Shown here in pieces: positions 1 to 13,000 of a DNA stretch of 64,000 nucleotides. Every line of letters begins with the position of its first letter. The first letter of the stretch is position 1. Made by a program: the position numbers and the translations under genes. Below the pieces are notes generated by a model. The model saw only the letters and a list, made by a program, of their open reading frames with translations. It was not told the DNA's origin and searched no databases. The DNA is from Eopsaltria australis (taxonomy: Eukaryota; Chordata; Aves; Passeriformes; Petroicidae): the NCBI GenBank assembly GCA_034509425.1, contig JAVTVJ010001836.1, positions 203,923 to 267,922 on the forward strand, given 5' to 3'.

Positions 1-107
1 GTTTCAATTTGCACAGGGGGGTGGTTTGGCTCAGATTATCCTGTGGAGTGAAGGAAGCCTCACAGCAGTGTCCTGCAGTCAGGGGATAAAGAACTCTTCT
101 CTTCCAG

Positions 108-3100
108 GGATCCATCCGTTTCCAAATCCATCGAAAGAATCTTCAAAATCTGGGAGGACAGAAACGTGTACCCCGAGGAAACCATTTTGGCACTGAAAGA
201 AGCACTGAGTAAGTCGCTCACCTTTTGCATTTCTCACCTTACAAACTGCCACGTGAGCTCGCTGAAGTTGTAGAAATAGTCTGGGGTCACTGAGGGGAAC
301 GAGGGTCATTTGCACCTGGCACAGGCTGTAACGTAGCCGGGTGTGGGACGTGAGCAGCGCTGGACTCTCCTGCTTCACCTCTTTTGTACCTTTCTCAAGG
401 CAGCTGTGAATTCTTCACGTGAGCTGGAGCTGCTCCAGCTGAGAGCAAACAGAACGTGAGGCTGCAGTGGTCCCACACGTCCTGAGCAGGGTGCTCTGGC
501 TCTACCTCCAGGTCCTGTTCAGGGTTAGGCTGGTTTAACTGATGGTGTTTGTGCACTGGGAAGAGGCAGAAGCAAAGCTGGAGAGCGAAGAGTCCTCAAG
601 TCCTTAGGGAAGAAACACGCGGAGTCAGTTAAAACCAGGAATTAGCCCATGCAGTACTTGAAGGAGATCAGGAAGTCAGTCCAGGTTTTGGCTTTACTCA
701 CATCATCAAGAGCTGGAGGTGCTCAGAAGCCCTCAGGTGTGGTCTGGGGGCCGCTGGCCATCAGGGCAGGAGGAACGTGATGTCTCAGGTCGGGCTGTGG
801 CATGAGGACAGGCTTGAGCTGGGTGTTGCATGCTGAGAAGTGACATTTGTGCTTTTGCTCCGAAATCCCTTATTTTTGTAACTTGAAAACAAGTCTGTGA
901 GGTTTCAGGTAAATCAGGTATTGTGGCTGCTTTCCCAATGGGCAACGCTTGCCTGTTTGATGCTGATTCCATTACAGCCTCCCTAAAGAGTTTGATTTTT
1001 AGATTCCTTGTGTTTTCCCTTCTGACTGTGATTTTTGAACTGTCTTAGTGTAAGGGCAAACAGAAACTTGATTTAAAAATGGCAGACCACCCCCAGGTTG
1101 CTGCATTCCTGAGTAAACTGAGGTTCTCTTGGGCATCCAGCAGCTCCTCTAAGGAAGTTGGTCGAGGTATTTTAAAACAAATTTCTGTTCACTCTTTCAC
1201 CGTGCAACTGTATGGCACCAAAAACCAGATTCTGACAGGAATCCCATAATGCCAGACTGCCAAAAATGAAATGTTTTCCAGGTACCACTTTCAAAACTCA
1301 GAAGCAACTGAAAGAGTCTCTGAACAAACCGAATAAGCCGTGGAAGAAATCACAAAGTAAGGAACCACTGTGAACTCTGTGCACTAATGCAGAAATTGGC
1401 TGCTCGAGGAGCAGAAAGGCTGAGCCCAGCGTGGGCTGAGCCAGCTGAGCCTGCAGGCTCAGAAGGGCCCCGAGATGTGCACACCAAGGAGGTGTTGGCA
1501 GAAAACAACTCTGTACAGAAAAGAAGTGAGGCAAAAATAAGATACGAGAGCAGAGGTTGTGGAGAGCAGAGGAAAGAGCTGGTGGAACTTGCTCTTAGAC
1601 TGGCCAGAGATGGAGAGAAGACAGAGAGAAGCAGGAGATGGACGTTCCCTTCGTGCTCAGGAGCACTCCTGCCCCAGCAGGCTGGGCTGGGAGGAGGAAC
1701 GTGGAGCTGGGAGTGCAGGGACAGGATGTGGGAGTCCAGCAGTCCAGGACTCAGACCAGCAGGAGAGAATTTATTATGACAGAGCAACCTTAATGATCTC
1801 ATTTTGCACCAACGCCCTGAGTGGTCCCCACAGAGGGGGTGAGGTGTCAGGTGTGACGTGTGGGACATCAGGTGTGATGAGTGGCACAGGGTGATATCAG
1901 AAGGTTAAAAGAGCTGGGGAGTGTTTAGTACTGGGCTTAACACCAGAAGCTGCTTTCCCAGACAGAACTGGGCTGGATCCAGCGTGGATGGAGGGTTTGG
2001 TGCTTTGCTTCTCATCACCTCCTTATTTCTTCTTTCCTGATTCTCCTGTTCTGTCCAGAATCTGATGGATTCAGTCTCTTGCCAGCAGGACTTGTCCCCC
2101 CACCCTGTAACCAGGTGTGACAGTTGTTAGGGCTCTGAGCATGGTCAGACCTAGGAAGTGCCCAAGGGAGACCCTGCCCACAGGAAACCTGGGCTCCCTG
2201 TCAGCTCCAGGTCTGGCACTTTGGGAATGACATTCCCTTCCTTGTAGAGAGGTGGAACTCCTTGGATAAGGATTGCAGGGACTTGTCTTCCTGAGGAAAA
2301 GGTGTGCCCAGGAAATGTTCAGAGCATGTTAAAAAGCAGCAGTGTCACTTGCTGAGCTCGGTCCCAGTCCAGCTGTGTGTGTCCCTGTCCCCATGAGCTG
2401 CCAGGAGCCCGGAGCACTGAGGGACACATGTATGGAGGGGAGGATGTGATGGGTAACACACAAAGTTATCTTAAAATATCTTCTGTTAGGCTGCCTTTTG
2501 TGCCTGACTTTCCATCAGGATGCGGTTCCTTAATTTCTTCACAATTTTCCTTTATCCCCACAGCCTCCACCAACCCGAAAGCTGCTCTGAAGTCCAAGAT
2601 TGTTGCTGAATTCCGAGTAAGTCTGTGAGTGGAAGTGACCCATGGCACTGACCCCCACCTTGGGGGTTTGCGTGTGGAGTGAGCCCGGGCCCAAGAGCCA
2701 CCTGTGACAGGGGGGCTGTGACACCCATGGGGCCAGCATGGGATGGGTCTGGGCAGGCTCAGGACACCCTTGTGAAGGGGAGCTTGGGGTGGCTGAGGGG
2801 TTGGTGTAAATTCAGTCCCCTGACAGAGTGGGACGTGTTCATGAAATGCACAGGCACGTGTAGAGTGAAATAGGGAGTCGGTAATAAACACCTGTCCCTG
2901 CTCTTACCCAGGAGATTTGTGGAATTGCAGCTCCTGCCTGAGCCCAGGTTTGCTGATTGTGAAATTTGAGGTTAAAAGTCCCAGGATCCACTTGGTTCCC
3001 GGGTTAGCTCTCGCTTGGAAGCGGTCTGGAGCCAGAGAGGAGGCAGGGCTGCTCTTCCCTGGAATGTGATGAGGAGGCTTTTCCTGTTTGCTGTTTTGCA

Positions 3101-6100
3101 GCCCCAGTCCCTCATTGATGAGCTGCTGCTGTACAAGCGCTCGGAGGATCAGATAGAGCTGAAGGAGAAGCAGCTTTCCACCATGAGGGTGGACGTGTGC
3201 AGCACTGAGACCCTCAAGTGCTTGAAAGGTAAAGAAAGCCCCAAGGGCACCAAAGGTGTTGTGGGAGCTCCTCAGTTCTGTCGAGGTGGGAAAGGCCAGA
3301 ATTTCAGAGTGGGGTTAAGAACCAGCAATCGGGAGCCAAAAGTCTTGGTTAGTTTGAATTACTGTGGAAACTCCCAGGTGCAGAGCTCAGACCAAGCCAG
3401 TGACTGGCTGAAAACCAACACTGCCAGCAGCCAGGCCTCCTCCTTGCCAGACAGATCCCCGTGGATGACCAGGGATCCTCCTGGCTGACCCTGGGAGTGT
3501 GCAGCTCCGCTGTCCAACACCCCAGGTGCTGCCATTGAGGCCACACTTCTGTGGTTTGGCATGTGGCAAACTCATTCCCATGGTGTTCATCTCCCTGCAG
3601 ATAAAACCGGAGGCAAGAAGTTCTCCAAGGAGTTTGAAGAAGCAAGTTCAAAACTGGAGGAATTTGTCAATGGCTTGGACAAGCAAGTGAAGAACGGCCC
3701 CTCGCTCACCGAGGCGCTGGAGAACGCCGGGATATTCTACGAGGCACAGTACAAAGAAGTCAAGGTGGTGGCAAATGTAAGTGTGCCCTTCCTGGATCCT
3801 CCACAGGTGGAACAGCATCTGCCTGTGTTCACTGGGCACCTCAGAGGCTGGAAAATGCCTTATCTCTCTGTTCACAAATTTAAAAGTTTGTGGGATTGGT
3901 GTAAGGGTGGTTTCCAAAGAGAGCAGAATGTAGGCTTTGGGCAAGACAAGGATATGCTCTCAAAATCCAACAGCTGGAAGCTCAATTCGTGTATGTTGCT
4001 GGAATTTTGGATCCCATCTAGATTCTTAAACAGGGTAAAATTACAGTTACTGTGACAGATCCTGAATTCTGGAAACTTGTGATTTATGTGGGGACTAGAC
4101 GAGCAAAGAAAGGACAGTAGTAGAGTATTACAAAAACACCCTCCAGACCCCAGCAAAAGCCCCAAATGGGCAGAACGCATTGGTTAAAAACAGCACGGTT
4201 ATGCAAATTGTTTTCAGTCAGTGGAAAAAGGTTTTATCTTCCCCACTTTTTGTGGTTGGTGCCCTGTAAGTCCCATGGAGGTGCCCGAGTTCTTACCACT
4301 GCAGGGTCCAGGCATTTGGAATTGATTTTCTCAGGCTGTGTGTTGCTTCCTTAAGGAAGTGACTGAGGCATGAAAGATCCCCAGTCCAGCGTCCTTCCTT
4401 CCTTAGGCCTACAAAACATTCGCTAACCGAGTGAGCAATCTGAAGAAAAAGCTGGACCAGCTGAAAGCAACCCTCCCTGATCCCGAGGAGTCTCCCGTCC
4501 CTTCTCCCAGCATGGACGCCCCCTCTCCCACGGGCTCCGAGTCCCCTTTCCAGGGCATGGGGGAGGAGAACAGCACCCGGTCTCCAGCGGCTGGAGGCCG
4601 CAAGATGCTCTCCCCAGAGCCTGCCACAGACAACCGGGACGTGGAGGACATGGAGCTCTCTGATGTGGAGGACGATACATCTAAAATCATTGGTACGTGG
4701 GTGTCATGTGGGAATTGGAGGACAAACCTGCCCTTCCCAGCCTCATCTGGGATGTGGAGGAGGCACAAAGCCTGTGCTGGGCTCTGGGCTGGGGCTGTTG
4801 GGTTTGGATCTCCTGGCAGGAAAGTCCAGTCCCACTGTGATCATTTCCTTGTCCCAAAACACTTACCAAAGATGTTTTTACATCTGTAGGAATTAGAACT
4901 GACGTTCCCTGAGTGGTTTTGGGGGCACTTAGTGACCTTTCTGCTCTTGTTCCCCGCTCTCTGTTGCAGTGGAGGAGAGGAAGGACAAACAGGCTGCGCT
5001 GGCCCCGGCCAAGACCGAGAGTGTCCCCAAAGCAGCGCCATCGGCCGCTGCGGCCGGCACGGCCTCGGGGACGGTGGCCACGCCGGCCCCGGCCCCTCCG
5101 ACCCCCCCGGCTCCCAAGGTGGTGAGCGCAGCTCCCATCCCTGCAGCACCGGCACTCGCCTTACCCAACCTGGCCAACGTGGACCTGGCCAAGATCAGCT
5201 CCATCCTGAGCAGTTTGACGTCGGTGATGAAGAGCACAGGTGAGTGCTGAGCCGGGCCGTGGGCACCGGCACTAACAGAGCTGGGTGATCATTTAAAGCC
5301 TTGATTGTCTCAAAATAAACGCGAGTGAGTTACTGCTCTCAGAGGTCTGGCTCGGTCTCTGGCACATGGTGTCGCTTCCTGGGCCTCTCCTTGCTCGTGC
5401 TCAGTTGTTCCTGTGGGAAACCTGAGTCTAAAGCACGTGCGTTGCCAGAGCAGCAGGTGAGTGGTGTGTGCTCCTGCCCCAGGTGTGAGTCCTGCCTCGA
5501 GACCTTCGCCAGGGACCCCGACCAGCCCCACAGCTCTCACCAGTGGCCTGAAGACTCCTGTCCTGGGAACCCCGTCTGCTCCTTCGAATCCATTAGCAAA
5601 TATTCTCTCCAAAGTTGAGATAACTCCGGAAAGCATTTTGTCGGCTCTCTCCAAAACCCAGGCTCAGACGGCGCCAGCGCTGCAAGGTACTGGGGGGGTG
5701 CTGGGGGAGGGCAGGCAGGTGTCTGGGGGCCGTGGCCAGGTGAAACGTGCTGCTCTGCTTGTCCTAAAATGAGAACAGAGGGCAAAAATCTTTATTGGAA
5801 TGTTTTATGTCTCTGGGACGTGTGGATGACTTTCTCAGGTAGCACAGGTGTCACGGGCCAGTGAGATCTGTCACTTCCCTGTACTTGCTGCTTGTGCTGT
5901 AGCCAAAGCACACGTATCTATCTGGAACGTTCCCTGAACAGGACAGGAGACCAAGAGGTCTCTGTGTTTTCTGCGTGCAGAAAGCTGCCCAGAGGTTCTG
6001 CCTCTGCTCTGGCACCTTGCCAGGGTCACCTGGCCAGCAGGGCAGGGTTTCCCACTCCTGGCTGCAGACCAGGACGGGTTCTTACCCACCTGACTCGATG

Positions 6101-8970
6101 GTGTAATATTTATTTGTAGATCAATCCAAGCCTCTGGCAGGAGGTTGCACCTCACTTGGGTGCTGATGTTAGTGCAGCAAAGTCCAGTCCTCTTGGTGGC
6201 TGGAGGCTGGGGCGTGTAAAGGAGCAGCGTCTGCAGTGCCAACACGGGCACCTTGCCGCGGCAGCAGCTTGGGGTGGTTTGCCTCTGCCCTCAGTACCTG
6301 ATGCAGCAGTTGTGTTTTCCAGGCCTGTCATCGTTGCTGCAGAGCGTGGCTGGCAACACCGTTCAGTCAGGAGAAGCTGCCTCGCAGAGCACCTCAGCAT
6401 CGCCAGCCAGCACGACTGTGCCGTGCATGAAGGGCAGGAATGCTCCTTCCAACCCGCAGTCCTTCATAGCCAAAAGCTTTGGTTATTCCCCAAACTCGAC
6501 CACCGCAGAGGTTTCCTCCACTTCAGTCAATAAGGCTCCCGTCGGACATACCCCAGCACTGTCAAGCTCTGGTTTTAAGCCACCAACCAATTCCCTGGGA
6601 TTTTCCAGTTCTCACCCTACCAGTCCTTCCTCCCTTTTGCCAACAGAAACCTCACTGGGTCAGTCCTCTGAAATTTCAAAAGCCAAGCTGGAATCAGAAC
6701 CCCCTTCTCCCAGCTTGGAGATGAAGATACACAATTTCCTGAAGGGAAATCCTGGCTTCAGTGGCCTGAACTTGAATATTCCCATCCTTAGCAGCTTGGG
6801 GTCCAGCATGGCAACGGAGAGTCACACCTCTGACTTCCAGCGTGGTCCCACCAGCACTTCCATGGACAATGTGGACGGGACGCCAGTGCGCGACGAGCGC
6901 AGTGGGACGCCCACCCAGGATGAGATGATGGACAAGCCAACGTCGAGCAACGTCGACACGATCTCCCTGCTGTCCAAAATCATGAGCCCTGGTTCTTCAA
7001 CTCCCAGCAGTACAAGGTCGCCTCTGCAAGGCCGGGATGATGGATATTCCCAAGAACTTCCCAGTTCCGTGCACGGCTACCGGCCCTTCGGCCTTGGCAG
7101 AGAGTCCCCGGCCAGCCTGTACAAGCCTCCTGCGGACAGCAGGGAGATGCCCTCCTCCTTGATGGACTCCTCCCAGGAGAAGTTTTACCCAGACACATCT
7201 TTCCAAGAAGATGAGGATTACCGCGACTTCGACTACTCCGGGCCGCCGCCCTCGGCCATGCTGAACCTGGAGAAGAAGCCGGTCAAGTCCATCCTGAAAT
7301 CGAGTAAACTCCCAGATTCTGCGGAGTACCAGCCGGTGCTGTCCAGCTACGGTCAGCGGCCGCAGGAGTTTGGCGTGAAGCCGTCCTTCCCCCCGGCCAT
7401 GAGGTCTATCCTGGATCAGAGCGAGGGCTGCGACCCGCTGGCCTCGTCCCCAGGGATGTTTGGGAGCTACGGCCGCAGGGGGAAGGACTCGGCCTCGGAC
7501 GGGTCGCCGTCGCCCAGCAAGAACGACGTGTTCTTCACGCCAGACTCCAACCACAGCTCGCTGCCCAAACCCGGCCTCCCGCAGAAGCAATACTCGGACT
7601 CGCCCCACGCGCTTCCCCACCGCTCGCTCTTCTCCCCCCAGAACGCCCTCCCCAGCCCCGCCAGCCGGCCACCCGCGGCAGCTGGGGACAAACCCATGGG
7701 CTCCTCCATCTCCGCCACCTCCACCATCGAGTTCAAGAACATGCTCAAAAACGCCTCCCGGAAGCCCTCCGAGGAGAAGCGTTTTGGGCAGATTCCCAAA
7801 AGCAGCTCTGGTGAGGTGGGGAGCTTGTCGGGGGCAGTGAAGGGCGAGCCGCAGCCGCCGGAGGAGCATTACCGCATCGAGACCCGCGTCTCCTCCTCCT
7901 GCCTGGACCTGCCCGACAGCACCGAGGAGAAGGGGGCCCCCATCGAGACGCTGGGCTACCACAACGCCTCGAGCCGGGGCATGTCGGGGGAGCCGATCCA
8001 GACCGTGGAGTCCATCCGGGTGCTGGGCAAGGGCAGCCGGGGCCACGGGCGCGAGGGGAGCCGGGCGGGCTGGTTCGAGCTGAGCAGCGGCGGGAGCGCC
8101 TTCGACAACGGCCCCACGGGCTCCTCGGAGCTGTCCGGCATGGGCGGCTTCCCGGCGCCCTACAAGGAGCACGTTCCGCCCTTCCCGGAGAGCGTCAACG
8201 ACTTCCGAACGAACAACTTCAGCCCCGCCTTCGAGCATCACCTGCCGCCGCCACCGCCCCTCGCGCCGCCTCCCCTGGAGCACGGGAACCCCTTCCCGCG
8301 GGACCCGGTGGGGCCGCCTGCCGTGCCCCCGCCCGCTCCCACCAAGGACCACGGCAGCCTCTTCCCGCGGGATCACTCGGTCCCTGCCCGCATGCCGTCG
8401 GTGGATCACGCCAACCCCTTCTCCAAGGAAACGCCCGCGCCGCTCCCGCTGCCCCACGGCGTTCCCCCGCCCCCCTCGGTGGAGCACGCGGGGGTCCCGT
8501 TCCCCACGCCCCCGCCGCCCCCGGTGCCCGGGGAGCACGCCGGGGTCCCGTTCCCCGCGCAGCCGCCGCCGGCCGGGGAGCACGGCGGGGTCCCGTTCCC
8601 CGCGCCGCCCCCCCTGGAGCACGGCGCCGGCGCCTTCCCCAAGGAGCACGGTACGATGCAAGGGACGCTGAAGGAGCACTTCGGGGGCGCGCAGCCGCGG
8701 GACGCCCTGGCCCGCCCGCGGGACCCCGCGGGGCCGGGCCTGGCCCGGGAGCAGCTCGGGGCCGCCCGCGGGCTGGGCCCCCCCGCGCACCGGGACCCCG
8801 CGGGCCGCGGCTCCGTCCTGCTCCGCTCGCCCCGCGCCGAGTTCCGCCCGCGGGAGCCCTTCGGCGGCAGGGACCCCTTCCAGAGCCTGAAGCGGCCGCG
8901 GCCGCCCTTCGGCCGGGGGGGCGCCCCCTTCTTCACCCCTAAGCGCCCCTTCTTTCCTCCCCGGTACTGA
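108..8970 (+). CDS. RPRD2: RPRD2, regulation of nuclear pre-mRNA domain protein 2 (5' partial)
   Basis: Nine coding exons: 108-208, 1282-1356, 2564-2616, 3102-3228, 3601-3776, 4407-4692, 4970-5239, 5483-5686, 6323-8970 (stop TGA 8968-8970). All junctions are GT-AG and the frame is continuous for about 1312 residues. The start codon and the first ~110 residues (first half of the CID) lie left of the window. Exons 108-3228 encode the end of the CID ([24 protein letters not shown]). 3601-4692 encodes a coiled-coil segment ([29 protein letters not shown]). The large last exon encodes a Ser/Pro-rich disordered tail ending KRPFFPPRY. Known family role: the CID binds the phosphorylated RNA polymerase II CTD in a nuclear complex with RPRD1A/B and RPAP2. 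The near-identity of many blocks to recalled human RPRD2 makes the call secure. The last exon is more Pro/Gly/Ala-rich than human, fitting local GC bias. Confidence 0.97.
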
Positions 8971-9225
8971 CGCAGCTGCTGAGCTCCCGGGGCTGCCCTT
9001 TCATTCGATTTCTTTATTTTTCTTTTTTCTTTTTTTCTTTTTTCTTCCTTTTTTCTTTTTTCTTCCCCTCGAGACCCCTGTAACCTTCTCCTAAATTAAA
9101 TGTTCTGTACTTTTCGGTTGGTTCTGCCCCCAGCCCCCCAGCATTGGGTGAGACAAGAAAACAGACAAACCAATGTCTTAACGAGAAGAAGCCACGTTGC
9201 TGTTAAATAAAACCTTCAATAGTAG
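8971..9225 (+). other. RPRD2: RPRD2 3' UTR with AATAAA polyadenylation signal at 9206-9211
   Basis: After the stop there is a pyrimidine-rich tract (about 9010-9065) and then AATAAA at 9206-9211, giving a likely cleavage site near 9225-9235. A longer 3' UTR reaching about 9800 (T-rich tracts at 9520-9740) cannot be excluded. Confidence 0.6.
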
Positions 9226-9799
9226 TCGAAAAAGTGGAAAAAAAAAATTAAAAAAAGGAAAAACTCTGAAAGCTTCGAGAGGAGCGCTGAGTGGTGTTGG
9301 GGTGTTGGTTTTCAGCCGATCCCCAAATTGCTGCTGCAGGGAGGGGAGACCCCCCTGTTCCTCCTTGCCAAAAGCACCAAAACAAGGCAGAAAGGGGCGA
9401 GGAACCCGCCCAAACCCACCCTGGAGCTCCACGGGACGTGGGACTCTGGCAGCAAGGAGCCCCAGGCTGCCCCTGCTCGGGGAGACTGTCGGTTGGGTTT
9501 GCGTTAATTTGGGGATCTCTGGATTTTTTTGTTTCTTTTTTTTTCTCCCCGGGATCACTGTTGACTTTGTACGTGTGTGTACATAGCAATCACTTTTTAA
9601 TTCCTTCTGGGATCGTTCACCACACGCAGCCGGAGCCGGCCGGGGCTCTCGGGGGTCCCCGCGCACCCAGGGCCGCCCCCGCGGCTTTTATATGAAGTTG
9701 GGATTTTACTTGATTTATTTTAATTATTTTTTGTTGGTTTTTAGTTGCCTCCATCGTACCTGTTTGATACCGGTGTGGGCTTCAGGATCTGCATAAAAA

Positions 9800-10038
9800 G
9801 TACCAAACCAGCCCTGGCGGCTCCGTTCTTTCTCTGCGCGCTCCGGGCCGAGCCCCGCTCCCCGCGCCCCGCGCCCGCCTCCCCCCGCTCCCGCCGTGGT
9901 TCCGTCCGGCGCGCGCCGCTCCCGCCCGGGCGGGCGAGTCCAACGCGGCCCCGCGGGGGGGGGGCGGAGGAGCGCGGGGTGCGCCCGCCCCTCCCCGCCG
10001 CAGTGCGCGGTTCCGGCGGAAGGGGCGGGGCCTCGGCC
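9800..10038 (+). promoter_or_regulatory. TARS2 CpG-rich promoter
   Basis: Dense CpG sequence directly upstream of the TARS2 start codon. It has no TATA box. It holds ETS-type sites in GGTTCCGGCGGAAGG (about 10009-10023) followed by a GC box (GGGGCGGGG, about 10022-10030). This is typical of nuclear genes for mitochondrial proteins; function is inferred from motifs only. Confidence 0.55.
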
Positions 10039-13000
10039 ATGTCCGCGCGCGCGGGGTCGCGGCTGCTGCTGGCGGGAACCGCGCGGCGACACCGGGTGCG
10101 CTCTGGGACACCGGGACCCCAACCCCGGGACACCGGGACCCTCTGACCCCCGGGACCCCAACCCCAACCCCGGGACACTGACCCCAACCCCGGCCCCGAG
10201 CCCCTCAGTGACACCGGGTGCGCTCTGGGACACCGGGACACCGGGACCCCAACCCCGGGACACCGGGACCCCAACCCCAACCCCGGGACACTGACCCCAA
10301 CCCCGGCCCCGAGCCCCTCAGTGACACCGGGTGCGCTCCGGGATACCGGGACACGGGGACACGGGGACCCTCTGACCCCCGGGACCCCAACCCCAACCCC
10401 GGGACACTGACCCCAACCCCGGCCCCGAGCCCCTCAGTGACACCGGGTGTGCTCCGGTACACCGGGACCCCAACCCCGACACCGGGACCCTCTGACCCCC
10501 GGGACACTGACCCCAACACCGGGACACCGGGACACGGGGACCCTCTGACCCCCGGGACCCCAACCCCAACCCCGGGACACTGACCCAACCCCAGCCCCGG
10601 CACCGAGCCCCTCAGTGACACGGTGCGCTCCGGACACCGGGACCCCAACCCCGGGACACTGACCCCAACACCGGGACCCCAACCCCAATCCCGGGACACT
10701 GACCCCAGCCCCGGCACCGAGCCCCTCAGTGACACCGGGTGCGCTCTGGGACACCGGGACCCCGACCCCAACCCCGGGACACTGACCCCAACCCCGGGAC
10801 ACCGGGATCCCAACCCCAACCCCTCAGTGACAGCGGGTGCGCTCGGGACCCCCGGACCCCTTCCCCCGGCCCCGCTGCCCCGAGGGCGGCCCGGTGAGCC
10901 CCGGTGACCCCCGGTGATCCCCGTCCGCAGGTGTCCGGGCCGGACCCCGAGCGCCTCCGGCTCTTCCAGCGGCTGCGGGCGGCGGCGGAGCGGCGGGACG
11001 GGCCCGGGGATGGGGCTGGGGCCGGGGCCGGGGCCGGGGGCGGCCGCCTCCCGCCGGGGACCCCGATCCGCATCGCGCTGCCCGGCGGGCGCCGCCTGCC
11101 CGGCCGGGCCCTGCAAACCACCCCGTTCCAGGTGGCCACGGAGCTCGGGTACGGCCCGCGGTGTCCCCAGGGTGTCCTCAGGGTCCCCGCAGTGTCCTAG
11201 CAAGGTTCCCGGGCCCCTCAAGGTGTCCCCACAAGGTCTGCAGTATCCTCAATGTCCCCGTAGTGTCCCCGTGACCCCCAGAGTCCCCACGAGGTTCGTG
11301 GGGTTCTTGTTGTGTCCCCGCGGTCCCCACAGAGTCCCCGTAGGGTTTTTGGGTCCCCGCAGTGTCTCCGCGGGGTCTCTGGTGTCCCCAAGGGTCCCGG
11401 TGTCCCTGCAGGGCGGAGGCGGCGCTGGTGGCCCGGGTGAACGGGGCCCTGCAGGACCTGGACCGGCCGCTGGAATGCGACACCGACCTGGAGCTGCTCG
11501 ACTTCTCCACGCCCGAGGGGCGGGAGGTGAGCCCGGGGCCTGGGGTGCGGGAGCCGCGCCCCGCCGCCCTCACAGCCCGTGTCCCCCATGTCCCCCGTGT
11601 CCCCCCAGGCTTTCTGGCGCTCCAGCGCCTGCGTCTTGGGGGCGGTGGCAGAGCAGTTTTTCGGGGCGACGCTTTGCAGCACCCGGGCCACCGAGGACGG
11701 CTTCTTCTGCGACGTGCACATGGGCAGCAGGTAGGGCGGGGCCGTCGCGGTGCCGCGGGGTCCCCGGCGTGTCCCCGGCGTGTCCCCAGCGTGTCCCCAT
11801 GCCCCCAGGACGGTGCAGAGTGCGGAGCTGCCGGCGCTGGAGGAGGCCTGTGCCGCGTTCGCCCGTGCCCGGCACCGCTTCGAGCGCCTCGAGGCCACCC
11901 GCCAGCAGCTGGCTGAGCTGCTCAAGGTGCCACCCCCTCCCAGAGTGTCCCTTCCCCATCTCAGCATGGGGCGTGGGGGGCCAGCCTGGGGACACTGGGA
12001 CCCTCCTGGTTGGGATCATCAACCAGGGTGATGCTCATCGGGACCGGTGTCACCGCCTTGGTCCCCCCCCAGTGCGGTGCCACTTCCCCCTCGGTGTCAC
12101 CCCTCTCATGTCACCGAGCCCACTGTCACCCACCTCATTGTTGTCCCTCCTCAGCACAACTCCTTCCAGCTGGAGCGGCTCGAGGAGGTGACGTCCCCTA
12201 TGGCCACAGTCTACAGGTGAGCACGGGGGACACGGGAGGGCTGTGGGTCACCACGGCTGTCCCCACATCCATCCCTTCATCCCTCAGGTGCGGCCCCCTG
12301 CTCCAGCTCTGCCGCGGGCCCCTGCTGCGGCACACGGGGCTGATCAGAGCCCTGCGTGTGCTCACGGTGGGTGTGGGTGTGGGTGGGGGTCCCTGGTGCC
12401 TCACCCCACTGACATTCCCCTATACAGGAGGTGCTGGGTGGGGGTCCCTGCTGCCCCTGACCCCACTGACCCCCCCCGTGCCCGCAGAGCTCGGCCGCGC
12501 TGTGGGGGGGCACTGGGGGCCGGTCACTCCAGCGCGTGGCCGCCGTGGCCTTTCCCAGCTCCCGGGACCTGGAGCAGTGGGAGCGGGCGCAGGAGGAGGC
12601 GGCTCAGCGGGATCACCGCCGCATCGGGAAGGTGAGCCCTGCCAGGGGCCAGGGGTCCCTCACAGCCACGGGGACCCCCCGGTAACGCCCTCCCCACTAC
12701 AGGAGCAGGAGCTCTTCTTCTTCCACAAGTTCAGCCCTGGCAGCTGCTTCTTCCTGCCCCGCGGCGCCCACGTCTACAACGCCCTCGTGGAGTTTATCCG
12801 GGTGCGGCTTCCCCTGACCCCAAACATCTCCCTGTTACATCACCCAGACCCCACTGCACCCCGTCCCCACCACAGCCGGGCACTGCTGTGCCCCCCATGA
12901 CACCCAGGCCCTGCCTGTGCCCCCCACAGACCCCACTGCACCCCATCCCCTATGCCCACCGTGCCCACCATCCCTCACCCACAGTTCCTCCCCAGTTCCT

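Noticed and set aside
6997..8790. Minus-strand open frame of 597 codons opposite RPRD2
   Set aside because: Antisense shadow of the large GC-rich RPRD2 last exon; Arg/Gly-rich and without family resemblance.
10205..11221. Long minus-strand open frame (338 codons) rich in Gly/Pro/Val/Ser
   Set aside because: It is the complement of the TARS2 intron 1 minisatellite. The repeat lacks stops in several frames; there is no domain, and it crosses real TARS2 exon 2.
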